A DNA stretch of 64,000 bases from Serratia sarumanii (GTDB taxonomy: Bacteria > Pseudomonadota > Gammaproteobacteria > Enterobacterales > Enterobacteriaceae). The stretch covers positions 1,116,001-1,180,000 of the forward strand of contig NZ_CP124750.1 of NCBI RefSeq assembly GCF_029962605.1, written 5' to 3'. A program made the translations under genes and the position numbers. Below, in pieces: positions 14,881 through 25,151 of the stretch (within the stretch, counting starts at the first letter, position 1; every line of letters starts with the position of its first letter). The notes beneath the pieces were generated by a model. The model saw nothing but the letters and a program-made list of their open reading frames with translations. It did no database searches and had not been told where the DNA came from.

Positions 14881-17592
14881 TCACTTCCTGGGTTTAAAAC
14901 GCAGCAGCCGGTTGGCGTTGCTGACCACGGTAATCGACGACAGCGCCATCGCCGCGCCCGCCACCACCGGGCTGAGCAGCGTGCCGGTCAGCGGGTAGAG
15001 CACGCCGGCGGCGATCGGGATGCCCAGCGTATTGTAGATAAAGGCGCCGAACAGGTTCTGCTTCATGTTGCGCAGCGTGGCCTTCGACAGTTCCACCGCA
15101 TCCGCCACGCCGTGCAGGCTGTGGCGCATCAGGGTGATGGCGGCGGTCTCGATGGCGATGTCGCTGCCGCCGCCCATCGCGATGCCCACGTCGGCCTGCG
15201 CCAGCGCCGGGGCGTCGTTGATGCCGTCGCCGACCATCGCCACGCGTTGGCCCTGCGCCTGCAGCTGTTTGATCGCCGCCGCTTTGCCGTCCGGCAGCAC
15301 CCCGGCAATCACCCGATCGATACCGGCCTCTTTGGCGATGGCGTTGGCGGTCACCGGGTTGTCGCCGGTCAGCATCACCAGCTGATACCCCTGCTGGTGC
15401 AGGCGCTGCAGCGCCGCGACGCTGTCTTCGCGCAGCGGATCGCGAATGGCGAACAGCGCGGCCGGTTTACCGTTAACGGCCAGCAGCACCGGTGTCACGC
15501 CGCGTTCGGCCTGGTCGCGCATCGGCGCTTCCAGTTCGGCGATCGCGACCTGATGCTGCTCCAGCAGCGCGGCGTTGCCCAGCAGCAACTGCACGCCGTC
15601 GATCTCCCCGCTGACGCCGGCGCCGCGCAGGGTGCGGAACTGCGCCACCTGCGGCAGCGTTTGCCCGGCGGCGCGTTCCATGATGGCGCGCGCCAGCGGG
15701 TGATTGGAGCCTTGCTCCAGCGCGGCGGCCCAGCCGATCGCCTGCCGTTCGCTGACCTGATTGAAGGTCAGGATCTCCACCACCTGCGGCTTTCCTTCGG
15801 TCAGGGTGCCGGTTTTGTCGAACACCAGGGTGTCCAACTGGCTGGCCTGCTGCAGGGCGTCGGCGTCGCGTACCAGCACGCCAAACTCCGCCGCGCGGCC
15901 CACGCCGGAGATGATCGACATCGGCGTCGCCAATCCCAATGCGCACGGGCAGGCGATGATCAGCACCGTGGTGGCGATCACCAACGTATAGACCAGCTGC
16001 GGCTGCGGGCCGAAGAAGTACCATATCGCCGCGCTGAACAGGGCGATCGCCACCACCGCCGGCACGAACACCGCCGAGACGCGGTCGGCCAGTTGGCCGA
16101 TCGCCGGTTTACTGCTCTGCGCCTGGCGCACCAGTTTGATGATGCGCGCCAGCGTGGTTTGGCTGCCGATGGCGGCGGCGCGGAACAGCACGCTGCCGTC
16201 GTCGACCACCGTCCCGGCATGCACCGTATCGCCGGGGCCTTTCTGCTGCGGCACCGCTTCGCCGGTCAGCATCGCTTCATCGAGCCAGACTTCGCCCTGC
16301 ACGATTTCACCGTCGACCGGCACGCGATCGCCGGTGGTCAGCCGCAGCGTCATGCCGAGCTGCACCTCCGCCAGCGGGATATCGCGCTCGCCGTCGTCGG
16401 TTACCAGCCGTGCGGTAGGCGGCGTCAGATCCAGCAGCCGCTCCAGCGCCTGCGAAGAACGCTGGCGAGCACGCTGCTCCAGCGCATGGCCGAGGTTGAT
16501 CAAACCGATGATCATCGCGCTGGCCTCGTAATAGAGGTGGCGCGCCTCGATCGGGAAGAAATCGGGCCAGATGTTGACGGCGATCGAATAGAGCCAGGCG
16601 GCACCGGTGCCGAGCGCCACCAGGGTATCCATGGTGGCGCTGCCGTTCATCAGCGCGCGCCAGGCGTTGCGGTAGAAGTGCCCGCCGGCGAACACCATCA
16701 CCGCCAGGGTGATGACGCCGACCAGCAGCCAGGGGCGCTGGGTTTCCGGCGTCAGCGTCATGCTGCCGCCGAACAGCCCCCAGGCCATCAGTGGGATACC
16801 CAACGCCAGACCCAGCGCCGCCTGCCAGCTAAAGCGCTTCATGTTGGCGCGTGCGGTCTGCTGTTGGCGCTCGCGGCGTTCGGTCTCGTCCTGAATCATC
16901 TCGGCGCCGTAGCCGGCTTTTTCCACCGCCGCCACCAGCGCCTGCGCATCGGCGGCGCCGGTCACCAGCGCGCTGCGTTCCGCCAGGTTGACGCGCGCGT
17001 GCTCAACGCCGGGAACGCTTTGCAGCGCCTGCTGCACTTTATTGACGCAGCTGGCGCAGGTCATGCCGCTGAGCAGCAGCTGTACGCTGTCGTCCGCGCC
17101 GTCGGTTGCCGGAAGGGGAGATTGCGCCGCTGGCTGAACGTCCGGCAACGAAGGTGTTGCGTCAGTCAACGGCTCAGTTTTTGGGGCGGCGGCGCCCGCT
17201 ACGCCGGCGTGATAACCGGCATCTTCCACCGCGGCGATCAGCGCCTGCGGATCGGCATCGCCGTACACTTTCGCGCTGTCGATAGCGACGTCGGCGGCGA
17301 ACACGCCCGGCACCGCTTCCAGCGCTTTGCGGGTGGTGCCGACGCAGTGCATGCAGCTCAGGCCGCTCAGCTGCAGTTCGGTATCGGCGCGCGGCGCGAC
17401 TTCGGCCTGATAACCGGCGGCGATCACGCTGTCGATCAGCGCGCTGTCCGGTGCGTCGCCGGTCACTTTGGCGTAATGCACGTTAACGTCCGCCTGTTCG
17501 ACATCGCTGCGGCTTTCCAGGGCTTTTTTCACCCGCTGCGCGCAGTTCATGCAGGACAGCCCCTGCAATGCCAGCATAGTGGTGTGTGACAT
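14881..17592 (-). CDS. copA: Cu(+)-exporting P1B-type ATPase
   Basis: Inner-membrane copper pump, 903 aa, moving cytosolic Cu(I) to the periplasm. Three N-terminal heavy-metal-binding domains carry SCMNC (C14/C17), SCMHC and TCASC; E. coli CopA has two. Transmembrane CPC lies in IIACPCALG, the phosphorylated Asp in DKTGTLT, the actuator loop in TGEAVP and the hinge in [10 protein letters not shown]. The extra metal-binding domain accounts for the length above the usual 834 aa. It is divergent from cueR and controlled by the CueR promoter between them. Confidence 0.97.
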   Translation of the reverse strand: MSHTTMLALQGLSCMNCAQRVKKALESRSDVEQADVNVHYAKVTGDAPDSALIDSVIAAGYQAEVAPRADTELQLSGLSCMHCVGTTRKALEAVPGVFAADVAIDSAKVYGDADPQALIAAVEDAGYHAGVAGAAAPKTEPLTDATPSLPDVQPAAQSPLPATDGADDSVQLLLSGMTCASCVNKVQQALQSVPGVEHARVNLAERSALVTGAADAQALVAAVEKAGYGAEMIQDETERRERQQQTARANMKRFSWQAALGLALGIPLMAWGLFGGSMTLTPETQRPWLLVGVITLAVMVFAGGHFYRNAWRALMNGSATMDTLVALGTGAAWLYSIAVNIWPDFFPIEARHLYYEASAMIIGLINLGHALEQRARQRSSQALERLLDLTPPTARLVTDDGERDIPLAEVQLGMTLRLTTGDRVPVDGEIVQGEVWLDEAMLTGEAVPQQKGPGDTVHAGTVVDDGSVLFRAAAIGSQTTLARIIKLVRQAQSSKPAIGQLADRVSAVFVPAVVAIALFSAAIWYFFGPQPQLVYTLVIATTVLIIACPCALGLATPMSIISGVGRAAEFGVLVRDADALQQASQLDTLVFDKTGTLTEGKPQVVEILTFNQVSERQAIGWAAALEQGSNHPLARAIMERAAGQTLPQVAQFRTLRGAGVSGEIDGVQLLLGNAALLEQHQVAIAELEAPMRDQAERGVTPVLLAVNGKPAALFAIRDPLREDSVAALQRLHQQGYQLVMLTGDNPVTANAIAKEAGIDRVIAGVLPDGKAAAIKQLQAQGQRVAMVGDGINDAPALAQADVGIAMGGGSDIAIETAAITLMRHSLHGVADAVELSKATLRNMKQNLFGAFIYNTLGIPIAAGVLYPLTGTLLSPVVAGAAMALSSITVVSNANRLLRFKPRK

Positions 17593-17660
17593 GATTGAAC
17601 TCCTTGCTTAAAAGGCGGTGTTTAAAGGTTGACCGCCGGACCTGTTTTCACTAAGAATGG

Positions 17661-17691
17661 AGCTTAAACCTTCCAGCAAGGGTAAGGTCAA
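17661..17691 (-). promoter_or_regulatory. CueR-controlled copA promoter
   Basis: On the minus strand TTGACC (-35) and TAAGCT (-10) are 19 bp apart, the overlong spacer of MerR-family promoters. The spacer holds the dyad ACCCTTGCTGGAAGGT, nearly identical to the E. coli copA operator. CueR bound to Cu(I) would realign the two hexamers. Confidence 0.88.
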
Positions 17692-17700
17692 GGAGGGAAA

Positions 17701-18102
17701 ATGAATATTAGCGACGTCGCGAAAAAAACCGGGTTAACCAGCAAAACGATTCGTTTTTACGAAGAGAAAGCGCTGATTACCGCCCCGATCCGCAGCGATA
17801 ACGGTTACCGCCATTATTCCGCCAGACACGTTGAAGAGCTGACGCTGCTGCGCCAGGCGCGGCAGGTGGGCTTCAACCTGGACGAGTGCCGCGAGCTGGT
17901 GGCGTTGTTCAACGATCCGGCCCGCCACAGCGCCGACGTGAAGGCGCGCACGCTGCAGAAGGTGGCGGAGATCGACAGGCACATCAGCGAACTGGGCGAA
18001 ATGCGCCAGCGCCTGGTGACGCTGGCCGATCAATGTCCGGGCGACGAGGGGGCGGAGTGCCCCATCATCAACAACCTGGCAGGATGCTGTCGTTCAAATT
18101 AG
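17701..18102 (+). CDS. cueR: Copper-responsive MerR-family activator CueR
   Basis: Cytosolic Cu(I) sensor, 133 aa, that activates copA. N-terminal winged helix [20 protein letters not shown], a dimerisation coiled coil, and the two metal-binding cysteines in [11 protein letters not shown]. The ATG at 17701 has AAGGAGG upstream. Its 3' end overlaps that of the convergent ybbJ by 4 bp. Confidence 0.96.
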   Translation: MNISDVAKKTGLTSKTIRFYEEKALITAPIRSDNGYRHYSARHVEELTLLRQARQVGFNLDECRELVALFNDPARHSADVKARTLQKVAEIDRHISELGEMRQRLVTLADQCPGDEGAECPIINNLAGCCRSN

Positions 18103-18560
18103 CGGCCGATGGCGCGGATCACCAGCGTGACCCCTTCCACCGCCACCACTTCCACTTCGGTGCCGGCGGGCAGATCTTCCGCCGCCTGCGCGCGCCAGCT
18201 GCTGTCGCCGATATTGATGCGCCCCATACCGTTGTGCATCGGCTCCGTCAGCGTGGCGCGGGTGCCGATCAGCTGGCGGTTGCGCTGGTTGAGCACCGGC
18301 GAACCGCCGGATGCGGCCGCCGGGCGCCGGCGCAGCCAGTACCACCACAGATAGGCGACGACGACGGTCAGGACGGCGAAGATCATGCCCTGCCACGCCC
18401 AGGAAAGTGGCGGCAGCAGCCAGATCAGCACGCCGACCAACAGCGCCGCCACGCCGCTCCACAGCAGGTAGCCGCCGGCGCCGAGCATTTCCGCCGCCAG
18501 CAACACGCCCCCGAGGGAGAGCCAAAACCACAGCGGATTCGCCGCGATCAGTTCGAGCAT
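18099..18560 (-). CDS. ybbJ: NfeD-family membrane protein YbbJ
   Basis: 153-aa inner-membrane protein with two or three N-terminal helices and a C-terminal OB-fold domain typical of short NfeD proteins. It lies 2 bp downstream of qmcA; NfeD and SPFH proteins are almost always paired and work together in membrane microdomain organisation. The start follows the qmcA stop directly. Confidence 0.9.
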   Translation of the reverse strand: MLELIAANPLWFWLSLGGVLLAAEMLGAGGYLLWSGVAALLVGVLIWLLPPLSWAWQGMIFAVLTVVVAYLWWYWLRRRPAAASGGSPVLNQRNRQLIGTRATLTEPMHNGMGRINIGDSSWRAQAAEDLPAGTEVEVVAVEGVTLVIRAIGR

Positions 18561-18562
18561 GA

Positions 18563-19468
18563 TTATTTGCCTTTGCTTTCTTTCAGCAGTTCGGTAATGC
18601 CGCCGATAGAGCCGAGCAGGCTGCTGGCGTCCAGCGGCATCATCACCACCTTGCTGTTGTTGGAGGAACCGATCTTCTGCAGCGCGTCGGTGTATTTCTG
18701 CGCCACGAAGTAGTTCACCGCCTGAATGTTGCCGCTGGCGATGGCGTCCGACACCAGCTGGGTGGCGCGCGCCTCGGCCTCGGCAGCGCGTTCACGCGCT
18801 TCCGCCTGCAGGAATGCCGACTGGCGTTCGCCCTCGGCCTTCAGGATCTGCGACTGTTTCTCCCCTTCGGCGCGCAGAATGGCCGCCTGACGCACCCCTT
18901 CCGCCTCCAGGATGTCGGCGCGCTTGGTCCGTTCGGCCTTCATCTGGGCGTTCATCGAGGCGATCAGTTCCGCCGGCGGCCGCACGTCGCGGATCTCGAT
19001 ACGGGTGATTTTCACCCCCCACGGATTGGTCGCTTCATCGACGATGTGCAGCAGGCGGCTGTTGATGCTGTCGCGCTGCGACAGCATTTCGTCCAGCTCC
19101 ATTGAGCCGAGCACGGTGCGGAAGTTGGTCATGGTCAGGTTGACGATCGCCTGTTCGAGGTTGCTGACCTCGTAGGCGGCGCGGGCCGGATCGACCACCT
19201 GGATAAAGCACACCGCGTCGATGGCGACGTTGGCGTTATCGCGGGAAATCACCTCCTGCGAGGGAATGTCCAGCACCTGTTCCATCATGTTGATTTTACG
19301 GCCGATGCGGTCCATGAACGGCACCACCAGGTTCAGGCCCGGCATCAGCGTTTTGGTGTAGCGGCCGAAGCGTTCTACCGTCCATTGGAACCCCTGCGGC
19401 ACAATTTTGACGCCGGCGAACACCACAATCAGCGCGACGACGATCACGATGGGGATAAAAGTAAGCAT
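18563..19468 (-). CDS. qmcA: SPFH/band 7 protein QmcA
   Basis: Stomatin/prohibitin-like protein, 301 aa, with an N-terminal membrane anchor ([17 protein letters not shown]), an SPFH domain, and a C-terminal Glu/Ala/Arg-rich coiled coil (repeated [13 protein letters not shown] units). It is known to form oligomeric membrane assemblies linked to FtsH-dependent protein quality control. It forms an operon with ybbJ. Confidence 0.94.
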   Translation of the reverse strand: MLTFIPIVIVVALIVVFAGVKIVPQGFQWTVERFGRYTKTLMPGLNLVVPFMDRIGRKINMMEQVLDIPSQEVISRDNANVAIDAVCFIQVVDPARAAYEVSNLEQAIVNLTMTNFRTVLGSMELDEMLSQRDSINSRLLHIVDEATNPWGVKITRIEIRDVRPPAELIASMNAQMKAERTKRADILEAEGVRQAAILRAEGEKQSQILKAEGERQSAFLQAEARERAAEAEARATQLVSDAIASGNIQAVNYFVAQKYTDALQKIGSSNNSKVVMMPLDASSLLGSIGGITELLKESKGK

Positions 19469-19540
19469 GCAAACCTCCTGTCAGACATATGTAAACAGAT
19501 ATTACGTCAGCGCCGGAAAAATGCCTACCGATACCGAGAC

Positions 19541-20134
19541 TTAATCCAGAGCGCCGATCAAACCCGCGATCAGCGGATCCCGCGTCTGGAACAGGTTGAT
19601 AAGGGTGCGCACCGCTTCGCCGCCGCGAGCATCGGACCAGGCCAGCGACAGGGGAGAAGACTGGCGCGGGTATTTGAGCTGTTTGGCCACCAACTCGCCG
19701 CTCTCCAGATAAGTTTGGCACAGCCGGCGCGGAAGGAAACCGATCCCGAGACCGCGCAGATGACACTCCAGCTTGGTGCGCAGATCCGGCACCTTGATTT
19801 CCTGCTGGCCCGACAGCAGCCAGGCGGTGCGCTTGGCCAAATGGCGTGCGGTATCTTCGACGTTGATCGCGGCGTAAGGGCGCAGCTGCGTTTCGTTCAG
19901 CGGATCGGCGGCGGCGGCCAGCGGGTGCGTCGGCGCGATGGCGAACACCCACTCTATTTTGCCCAGCGGCAGCACCTTGATGCTGTTTTCCAGCGATTCG
20001 TTGCCCGCCGCGCCGATCGCCAGGTGGCAATCCTCATTCAGCAACGCGTCCCACACGCCCATGTACACCTGGTGGGAAATGTGGAATTGGGTGAACGGGT
20101 ATTTGTCGTGCAGGTGAGTTAACAGCCCGGCTAC
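19541..20134 (-). pseudogene. allS: allS-like LysR regulator, C-terminal remnant
   Basis: The reading frame from about 20130 down to the TAA at 19541 encodes only the effector-binding half of a LysR regulator. It includes HISHQVYMGVWDALL, AINVEDTARHLAKR and GLGIGFLPRRLCQTY, which correspond to the C-terminal part of AllS, activator of allantoin use. The helix-turn-helix and linker are absent. The frame stays open further upstream but there encodes sequence antisense to a carbamate kinase fragment, so the gene is truncated at the junction near 20110-20134. Confidence 0.85.
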
Positions 20135-20491
20135 GGCGGCGGCGGCATCCCGATGATCGCCGGCGAGCGTGGGCTGACGGGCAGCGAAGCGGTGATCGAC
20201 AAAGATCTGGCGGCGGCGCTGTTGGCGGAGCAGGTAGGAGCCGATCATCTGGTGATCCTCACCGACGCCGACGCGGTGTACCAAGAGTGGGGCACGCCGC
20301 GCCAGCGCGCCATTCGGCGCGCCACCACGCAGGAGCTGGCGCCGATGGCGGTGGCGGACGGCGCCATGGGGCCGAAGATCATGGCGGTCAGCCGCTTCGT
20401 CGATCGCACCGGGCGGACGGCCCATATCGGTGGCCTGCAGGATATCGACGCGGTGCTGGCGGGCCAGGCCGGCACCTCTATTTTGCCTTAG
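20129..20491 (+). pseudogene. Carbamate kinase, C-terminal remnant
   Basis: From about 20129 the plus strand encodes GYGGGGIPMIAG, then AVIDKDLAAALLAEQ, VILTDADAVY and MGPKIMAV to a TAG at 20489-20491. These are carbamate kinase motifs of the C-terminal half, as in ArcC or YbcF. The ATP-binding N-terminal half is missing and an in-frame TAA lies at 20120. It lies back to back with the allS remnant; in E. coli allS and ybcF bracket the allantoin gene cluster. Confidence 0.85.
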
Positions 20492-20685
20492 CCGCCGTCG
20501 GTTTATCCGCGCCCGCGTTGGCGCGGATAAGTATGCCTAAATGGCATGATTTCAATAATTTTTATTCATTTCATGATGTTGCTCGCCTTGGCTAGAGTAA
20601 ATACACCCCGGTATTTACCGTCAAAAATTTGTCATTTTTATTTGCGACTATGCTTTTTGAAATGACATTTCGGCCAAGGATTGTT

Positions 20686-21837
20686 ATGGATTCGCTCAGT
20701 GTTGATGAACTCGCCCAGAAGAAGGATCGCTGGTATCGCATTGTGGAGGAGATGTTGGCGGAAGCCGGCGTCGCCATCAACGGCCCGCGCGCCTGGGATA
20801 TCCGGGTGCACAATCCGGCGCTGTTCAAACGCATTTTGCAGGAAGGCTCGCTCGGTTTCGGCGAAGGCTATATGGACGGCTGGTGGGAGTGCGAACGGCT
20901 GGACATGTTGTTCACCCGTATTCTGCAGGCCGGCGTCGATGAGCGGCTGCCGAAAAGCCTGAGCGACATCGCGCGCATCGCCTATGCCCGGCTGTTCAAC
21001 CGCCAATCGCGCAAGCGCGCCTGGCAGGTGGGCAAAGAGCACTACGACATCGGCAACGACCTGTTCCGGGCGATGCTCGATCCTTACATGCAATACTCCT
21101 GCGGCTACTGGAAAGAGGCGCAGACGCTCGAGCAGGCGCAACAGGCCAAGCTGCGGATGATCTGCGAAAAACTGCAGCTGAAACCGGGCATGACGCTGCT
21201 GGATATCGGCTGCGGCTGGGGCGGGTTGGCGCAGTTTGCGGCGCAAAACTATGGCGTCTCGGTGCACGGCGTGACCATTTCCGCCGAGCAGCAGAAGCTG
21301 GCGCAGGCACGCTGCGCGGGGCTGGGCGTCGAGATCTTGCTGCAGGATTACCGCGATCTGGATCGCCAGTTCGATCGCATCGTGTCGGTCGGCATGTTCG
21401 AGCACGTCGGGCCGAAAAACTACGAGACCTATTTCAGCGTCGCGGCGCGCAACCTGAAGCCCGACGGCCTGTTCCTGCTGCACACCATCGGTTCCAATCA
21501 GACCGATCTCAACGTCGACGCCTGGATAGACAAATACATCTTCCCCAACGGCTGCCTGCCTTCGGTGCGGCATATCGCCGAGGCCAGCGAAGGGCGTTTC
21601 GTGATGGAGGATTGGCACAACTTTGGCGCCGATTACGATCGCACGCTGATGGCCTGGCTGGAGAACTTCAAACGGGCGTGGCCAGAGTTGGCGGGCGGCT
21701 ATTCCGAGCGCTTCGAACGCATGTTCACTTATTACCTGAACGCCTGCGCCGGCGCGTTCCGTTCGCGCAACATTCAGCTGTGGCAGGTGTTGTTCAGCCC
21801 GGCGGGCGTGGAGGGCGGGGTGCGGGTCTATCGCTGA
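20686..21837 (+). CDS. cfa: Cyclopropane-fatty-acyl-phospholipid synthase
   Basis: SAM-dependent methyltransferase, 383 aa, that adds a methylene bridge to cis double bonds of membrane phospholipid acyl chains, mainly in stationary phase. N-terminal lipid-binding part with EGSLGFGEGYMDGWWE; SAM motif LLDIGCGWGG; catalytic-domain MFEHVG and YIFPNGCLPS. The ATG at 20686 (MDSLSVDEL) has AAGGA upstream and gives the E. coli length; an ATG 57 bp upstream lacks support. Confidence 0.96.
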   Translation: MDSLSVDELAQKKDRWYRIVEEMLAEAGVAINGPRAWDIRVHNPALFKRILQEGSLGFGEGYMDGWWECERLDMLFTRILQAGVDERLPKSLSDIARIAYARLFNRQSRKRAWQVGKEHYDIGNDLFRAMLDPYMQYSCGYWKEAQTLEQAQQAKLRMICEKLQLKPGMTLLDIGCGWGGLAQFAAQNYGVSVHGVTISAEQQKLAQARCAGLGVEILLQDYRDLDRQFDRIVSVGMFEHVGPKNYETYFSVAARNLKPDGLFLLHTIGSNQTDLNVDAWIDKYIFPNGCLPSVRHIAEASEGRFVMEDWHNFGADYDRTLMAWLENFKRAWPELAGGYSERFERMFTYYLNACAGAFRSRNIQLWQVLFSPAGVEGGVRVYR

Positions 21838-21840
21838 TAT

Positions 21841-21972
21841 CCCCGTCATATTTCAAGCTGCATCTGTGTTGGCTGCGTTTGCGCGCCCCGGTCGCTTACT
21901 TGAGTAAGTTCCCGGGGACTTACAAACTTGCCGCCTTGATGCAACTCGAACTATTTAGGGGATACCCTTCAA
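21841..21972 (+). repeat. Palindromic intergenic repeat, copy 1
   Basis: About 125 bp after the cfa stop. It shares a skeleton with the inverted copy downstream: GTTGGCTGC, a CCCCxGTCxCTTA block, a matching GGGG arm, CTTGCCGCCT and GATGCAACT near the end. Outer parts (TTCAAGCTGCATC and GATGCAACTCGAA) are complementary, so RNA from either strand would fold. Confidence 0.7.
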
Positions 21973-21993
21973 TATTTACTTTGGGACAACACA

Positions 21994-22120
21994 TATACCC
22001 AATGGATTTCCAGTTGCGTCTAGGCGGCAAACGTGAGAAACCCCAGGAGCTTAGATAACTAAGTGACTGGGGTTCGAACGTGCAGCCAACAACGATGCGG
22101 CTGGAAAGACGAAGGGTATA
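21994..22120 (-). repeat. Palindromic intergenic repeat, copy 2 (inverted)
   Basis: Read on the minus strand, this has the same order of blocks as copy 1, with GTTGTTGGCTGC, CCCCAGTCACTTAGTT, CCTGGGG, TTTGCCGCCT and GACGCAACT, and ends with GGGTATAT. It abuts the cnoX stop codon. The two copies point at each other in the gap between convergent cfa and cnoX. Confidence 0.7.
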
Positions 22121-22975
22121 TCAGTACAGCAGCGAGTACAGCTGGCGGCGATATTTAGCGGCCAGCGCGTCGCCGGTGCCGAGCGCGGCCAGAATGTCCA
22201 TCAGGGTCTTGCGCGCGTTGCCGTTGGCGGCGGCCAGATCTTTCTTCAGATGCCCCATCAGCAGCTCCAGCGCTTCTTCGTTACGCCCGACCTGATGCAG
22301 CTGCAGCGCCAGCTGCACCGCCAGCTCAACGTTGTCCGGCTGCTGCTGCACCTGCTGTTGCAGCTGTTGGATTTCCGGCGTGTCGGCCGCCTGTTTCAAC
22401 AGTTCAATTTGCGCCACCAGGCCCTGATAGCGGGTATCGCGATCCTGCAGCGGGATGGTCGCCAGCACTGCTTCGGCGTCTTCGCTGCGGCTGAGCGCGA
22501 TCTGAGTTTCGGCCAGGGTCAGGCCGATGTCGCTGCGCTGTTGGCTGCTCTGCCAGGCGTCTTTCAGCAGCGGCAGCGCTTCGGCGGCGTTGCCGGCGGC
22601 CAGCAGTTCCTGCGCCTGCGCCAGTTTCAGATCTTCTTCCTTCGGCAGGAAACGCTGCAGCAAGTCGCGGATCGCTTCTTCCGGCTGCGGGCCCTGGAAG
22701 CCGTCGACCGGCTGACCGTCTTTGAACAGGTAGACGGTCGGAATGGAGCGCAGCCCGAATTGGGAGGCGATCATCTGTTCGGCGTCGCAGTCCACCTTGG
22801 CCAGAATGAACTGGCCGGCGTATTCCGCCGCCAGTTTGTCGAGCACCGGCGTGAGCTGCAGGCAGTGTTGGCTGCGCTCGGACCAGAAGTAGAACAGCAC
22901 CGGAATGGACATCGATTGTTCCAGCGTCTGGTGCAGGTTAGTTTCGTTAATATCAACAACAGCTTGAGCTAGCAT
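22121..22975 (-). CDS. cnoX: Chaperedoxin CnoX (YbbN)
   Basis: 284-aa protein with an N-terminal thioredoxin fold followed by TPR repeats. It protects substrates from overoxidation and passes them to GroEL and DnaK. The thioredoxin CxxC is replaced by SQHC in SERSQHCLQ, as in E. coli CnoX. The ATG at 22973-22975 ([10 protein letters not shown]) has a purine-rich GAGAGA upstream and matches the E. coli length; an upstream extension to 23077 would overlap ybbO. Confidence 0.95.
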   Translation of the reverse strand: MLAQAVVDINETNLHQTLEQSMSIPVLFYFWSERSQHCLQLTPVLDKLAAEYAGQFILAKVDCDAEQMIASQFGLRSIPTVYLFKDGQPVDGFQGPQPEEAIRDLLQRFLPKEEDLKLAQAQELLAAGNAAEALPLLKDAWQSSQQRSDIGLTLAETQIALSRSEDAEAVLATIPLQDRDTRYQGLVAQIELLKQAADTPEIQQLQQQVQQQPDNVELAVQLALQLHQVGRNEEALELLMGHLKKDLAAANGNARKTLMDILAALGTGDALAAKYRRQLYSLLY

Positions 22976-23052
22976 CTTTTTTCTCTCTGATCGTGCGGAG
23001 CCATGGGGTGTAGATGGGGGCGCGCCGCCATTCTTCAACCCCGGCGGGCGAA

Positions 23053-23829
23053 TTAAGCGTTGCTGCGCAGCAGCCAATCCAGACAGCGGCCCGGTAGAAT
23101 GCGGCGCAGCACGCTCATGGCGTGCGCCAGCAGGGTCACTGGGTAGCGCAGTTTGGCGCGCGGGCTTTCCAGCGCGTGGCGCAGCTTGGGCAGAATGGCC
23201 TCCGGCGGCAGCGTCAGGCGCTTGGCGATGCCGGGGTTATGCACCGGTTTGTCGCTCTGCGTCTGATTGACGTTCTGGCTAAAGTGGGTGGAAATCGGCC
23301 CCGGTTCGATCAGGCTGACCTGAATGCCGCTACCGTGCAGCTCCATGCGCAGCGCGTCCGACCAGGCTTCCAGCGCGAACTTGCTGGCGGCGTAGGCGCC
23401 GCGCCCGGCGCTGGAGACCAGGCCCATCACCGAGCTGGTCTGGATAATGCGCCCTTCGCCGTGCGGCAACATCGCCGGCAGCAGCAACTGGGTCAACTGG
23501 TGGGTGCCGAACAGGTTGGTGGCGAACTGCCGCTCCAGCTGGCTGCGCGAGATGCCGCTGAGCGGGCCGTAAACGCCGAAGCCGCCGTTGTTGAACAGGC
23601 CGTACAGGCGGCCGCCGGTCAGCGCGATCACCTCGGCGGCGGCGCGCTCGACGCTGGCGCTGTCGTCCAGATCCAGCTCGATGCCTTCCAGCCCGAGCTG
23701 GCGCATGTTTTCCACGTCCTGCGGCTTGCGGCAGGCGGCCAGCACCCGGTAGCCGCGGTTGCGCAGATCCTGCGCCGCAATCAGCCCAATCCCGCTGGAG
23801 CAGCCGGTTATCAATACTGCTTTTTGCAT
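23053..23829 (-). CDS. ybbO: SDR-family oxidoreductase YbbO
   Basis: Short-chain dehydrogenase/reductase, 258 aa. The NAD(P)-binding motif is TGCSSGIG, the NNGG block is [10 protein letters not shown], and the catalytic Tyr-Lys lies in YAASK. The E. coli protein reduces aldehydes; the substrate here is not shown by sequence. Located between tesA and cnoX as in E. coli. Confidence 0.92.
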   Translation of the reverse strand: MQKAVLITGCSSGIGLIAAQDLRNRGYRVLAACRKPQDVENMRQLGLEGIELDLDDSASVERAAAEVIALTGGRLYGLFNNGGFGVYGPLSGISRSQLERQFATNLFGTHQLTQLLLPAMLPHGEGRIIQTSSVMGLVSSAGRGAYAASKFALEAWSDALRMELHGSGIQVSLIEPGPISTHFSQNVNQTQSDKPVHNPGIAKRLTLPPEAILPKLRHALESPRAKLRYPVTLLAHAMSVLRRILPGRCLDWLLRSNA

Positions 23830-23855
23830 AACTTTACCTAGTGTACGACCCTAAT

Positions 23856-24497
23856 TTAGTTAGACTCATGTTTTACTAGCGGTTCCAGGCGCTCCGCCAT
23901 CCAGGTGGCGATAAACGGCTGGGCGTCCCCATTGGGGTGCAATCCGTCATCCTGCATCCATTCCGGCTTCACCACCACCTGTTCCATATAGAACGGCAGC
24001 AGCGGAATGTTGAACTGCCTGGCCAGCGCCGGGTAGACGGCGCTGAACGCCTCGGTATAGCGGCGGCCGTAGTTCGGCGGGATGCGAATTTGCATCAGCA
24101 GCGGCTGTGCGCCGGCCTGCTGCACCCGCGTGATGATCTGGCCGAGATCGCGCTGCATGTCCTGCGCCGGGAAACCGCGCAGGCCGTCGTTGGCGCCCAG
24201 CTCGATCAGCACCCAGCGCGGCTGATGCTGTTTCAGCAGCGCGGGCAGACGCGCCAGCCCCTGTGCGGCGGTGTCACCGCTGATGCTGGCGTTGACCAGC
24301 TGCGGCGCGCCCGGTTTTTTCTGCCACTGTTCGGCCAACAACGTCGGCCAGGCCCGCTCGATCGGCAGGCGGTAGCCGGCGCTTAAACTGTCGCCCAAAA
24401 TCAACAAGGTATCGGCGGCGGCAGCGCGTAAACTGAATAATCCCAACAGCAAAAGGAAGGGAAGATGCCAGCGGAAAACGTTCTTGAAGTTCATCAT
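23856..24497 (-). CDS. tesA: Multifunctional acyl-CoA thioesterase I/protease I/lysophospholipase L1
   Basis: Periplasmic SGNH hydrolase, 213 aa, that cleaves acyl-CoA, lysophospholipids and some esters. Signal peptide MMNFKNVFRWHLPFL... ends after RAAA, about residue 26. Catalytic blocks are GDSLSAGY (Ser), GANDG (Asn) and DGLHPN (Asp-His). The ATG at 24497 (MMNFKNVF) matches E. coli. Its 5' end overlaps the start of divergent ybbA by 33 bp, so the ybbA leader lies inside tesA coding DNA. Confidence 0.95.
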   Translation of the reverse strand: MMNFKNVFRWHLPFLLLLGLFSLRAAAADTLLILGDSLSAGYRLPIERAWPTLLAEQWQKKPGAPQLVNASISGDTAAQGLARLPALLKQHQPRWVLIELGANDGLRGFPAQDMQRDLGQIITRVQQAGAQPLLMQIRIPPNYGRRYTEAFSAVYPALARQFNIPLLPFYMEQVVVKPEWMQDDGLHPNGDAQPFIATWMAERLEPLVKHESN

Positions 24498-25151
24498 CTT
24501 AGTAAACACGTTGGTCAGGGTGAGCATCAGCTCACCATCCTTACCGGAGTCGAGCTGCTTGTCAAACCCGCGCAGACGATCGCCCTGATCGGCGAATCCG
24601 GATCGGGGAAATCGACCCTGCTGGGCATTTTGGCCGGGCTGGATGACGGCAGCGAGGGCGAGGTGCGCCTGCTCGGCGAGTCGCTGACCGCGTTGGACGA
24701 AGAAGGCCGCGCCGCGCTGCGCGCCAGGAACGTCGGCTTCGTGTTTCAGTCGTTCATGCTGGTGCCGACGCTGAACGCGCTGGAAAACGTGCAGCTGCCG
24801 GCGCTGCTGCGCGGCGAGAGCGACAGGCAGAGCCGCGAGCAGGCGGTGCAGCTGCTGGAACAGCTGGGATTGGGCAAACGGCTCGATCACCTGCCGGCGC
24901 AGCTGTCCGGCGGCGAGCAGCAGCGCGTGGCGCTGGCGCGCGCCTTCAGCGGCCGGCCGCGGGTGCTGTTCGCCGATGAACCGACCGGCAACCTCGATCG
25001 CCAGACCGGCGATCGCATCGCCGACCTGTTGTTCTCTCTCAACCGCGATTTTGACACCACCCTGATCCTGGTAACCCATGACGAAACCCTGGCGGCGCGC
25101 TGCCAGCGGCGGCTGCGGCTGCGCGAAGGCAAGCTGTGGGAGGAAGCATGA
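24465..25151 (+). CDS. ybbA: ABC transporter ATP-binding protein YbbA
   Basis: 228-aa ATPase of the LolD/MacB-type (3.A.1.122-like) group. Walker A GESGSGKST, signature LSGGEQQRVALARAF, Walker B VLFADEPTGNLD. The ATG at 24465 follows GGAAGG. It overlaps the start of ybbP by 4 bp and pairs with it as a putative mechanotransmission or lipophilic-substrate extraction system; the substrate is unknown. Confidence 0.95.
   Translation: MPAENVLEVHHLSKHVGQGEHQLTILTGVELLVKPAQTIALIGESGSGKSTLLGILAGLDDGSEGEVRLLGESLTALDEEGRAALRARNVGFVFQSFMLVPTLNALENVQLPALLRGESDRQSREQAVQLLEQLGLGKRLDHLPAQLSGGEQQRVALARAFSGRPRVLFADEPTGNLDRQTGDRIADLLFSLNRDFDTTLILVTHDETLAARCQRRLRLREGKLWEEA

Noticed and set aside
14785..17589. 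934-codon open frame antisense to copA
   Set aside because: Gln/Arg/His/Ala-rich shadow of a GC-rich gene on the other strand; copA has full motif support.
20135..20425. Continuation of the allS-like frame to a full-length regulator
   Set aside because: The frame stays open by chance; the protein there is Arg/His-rich, and the opposite strand encodes clear carbamate kinase motifs.
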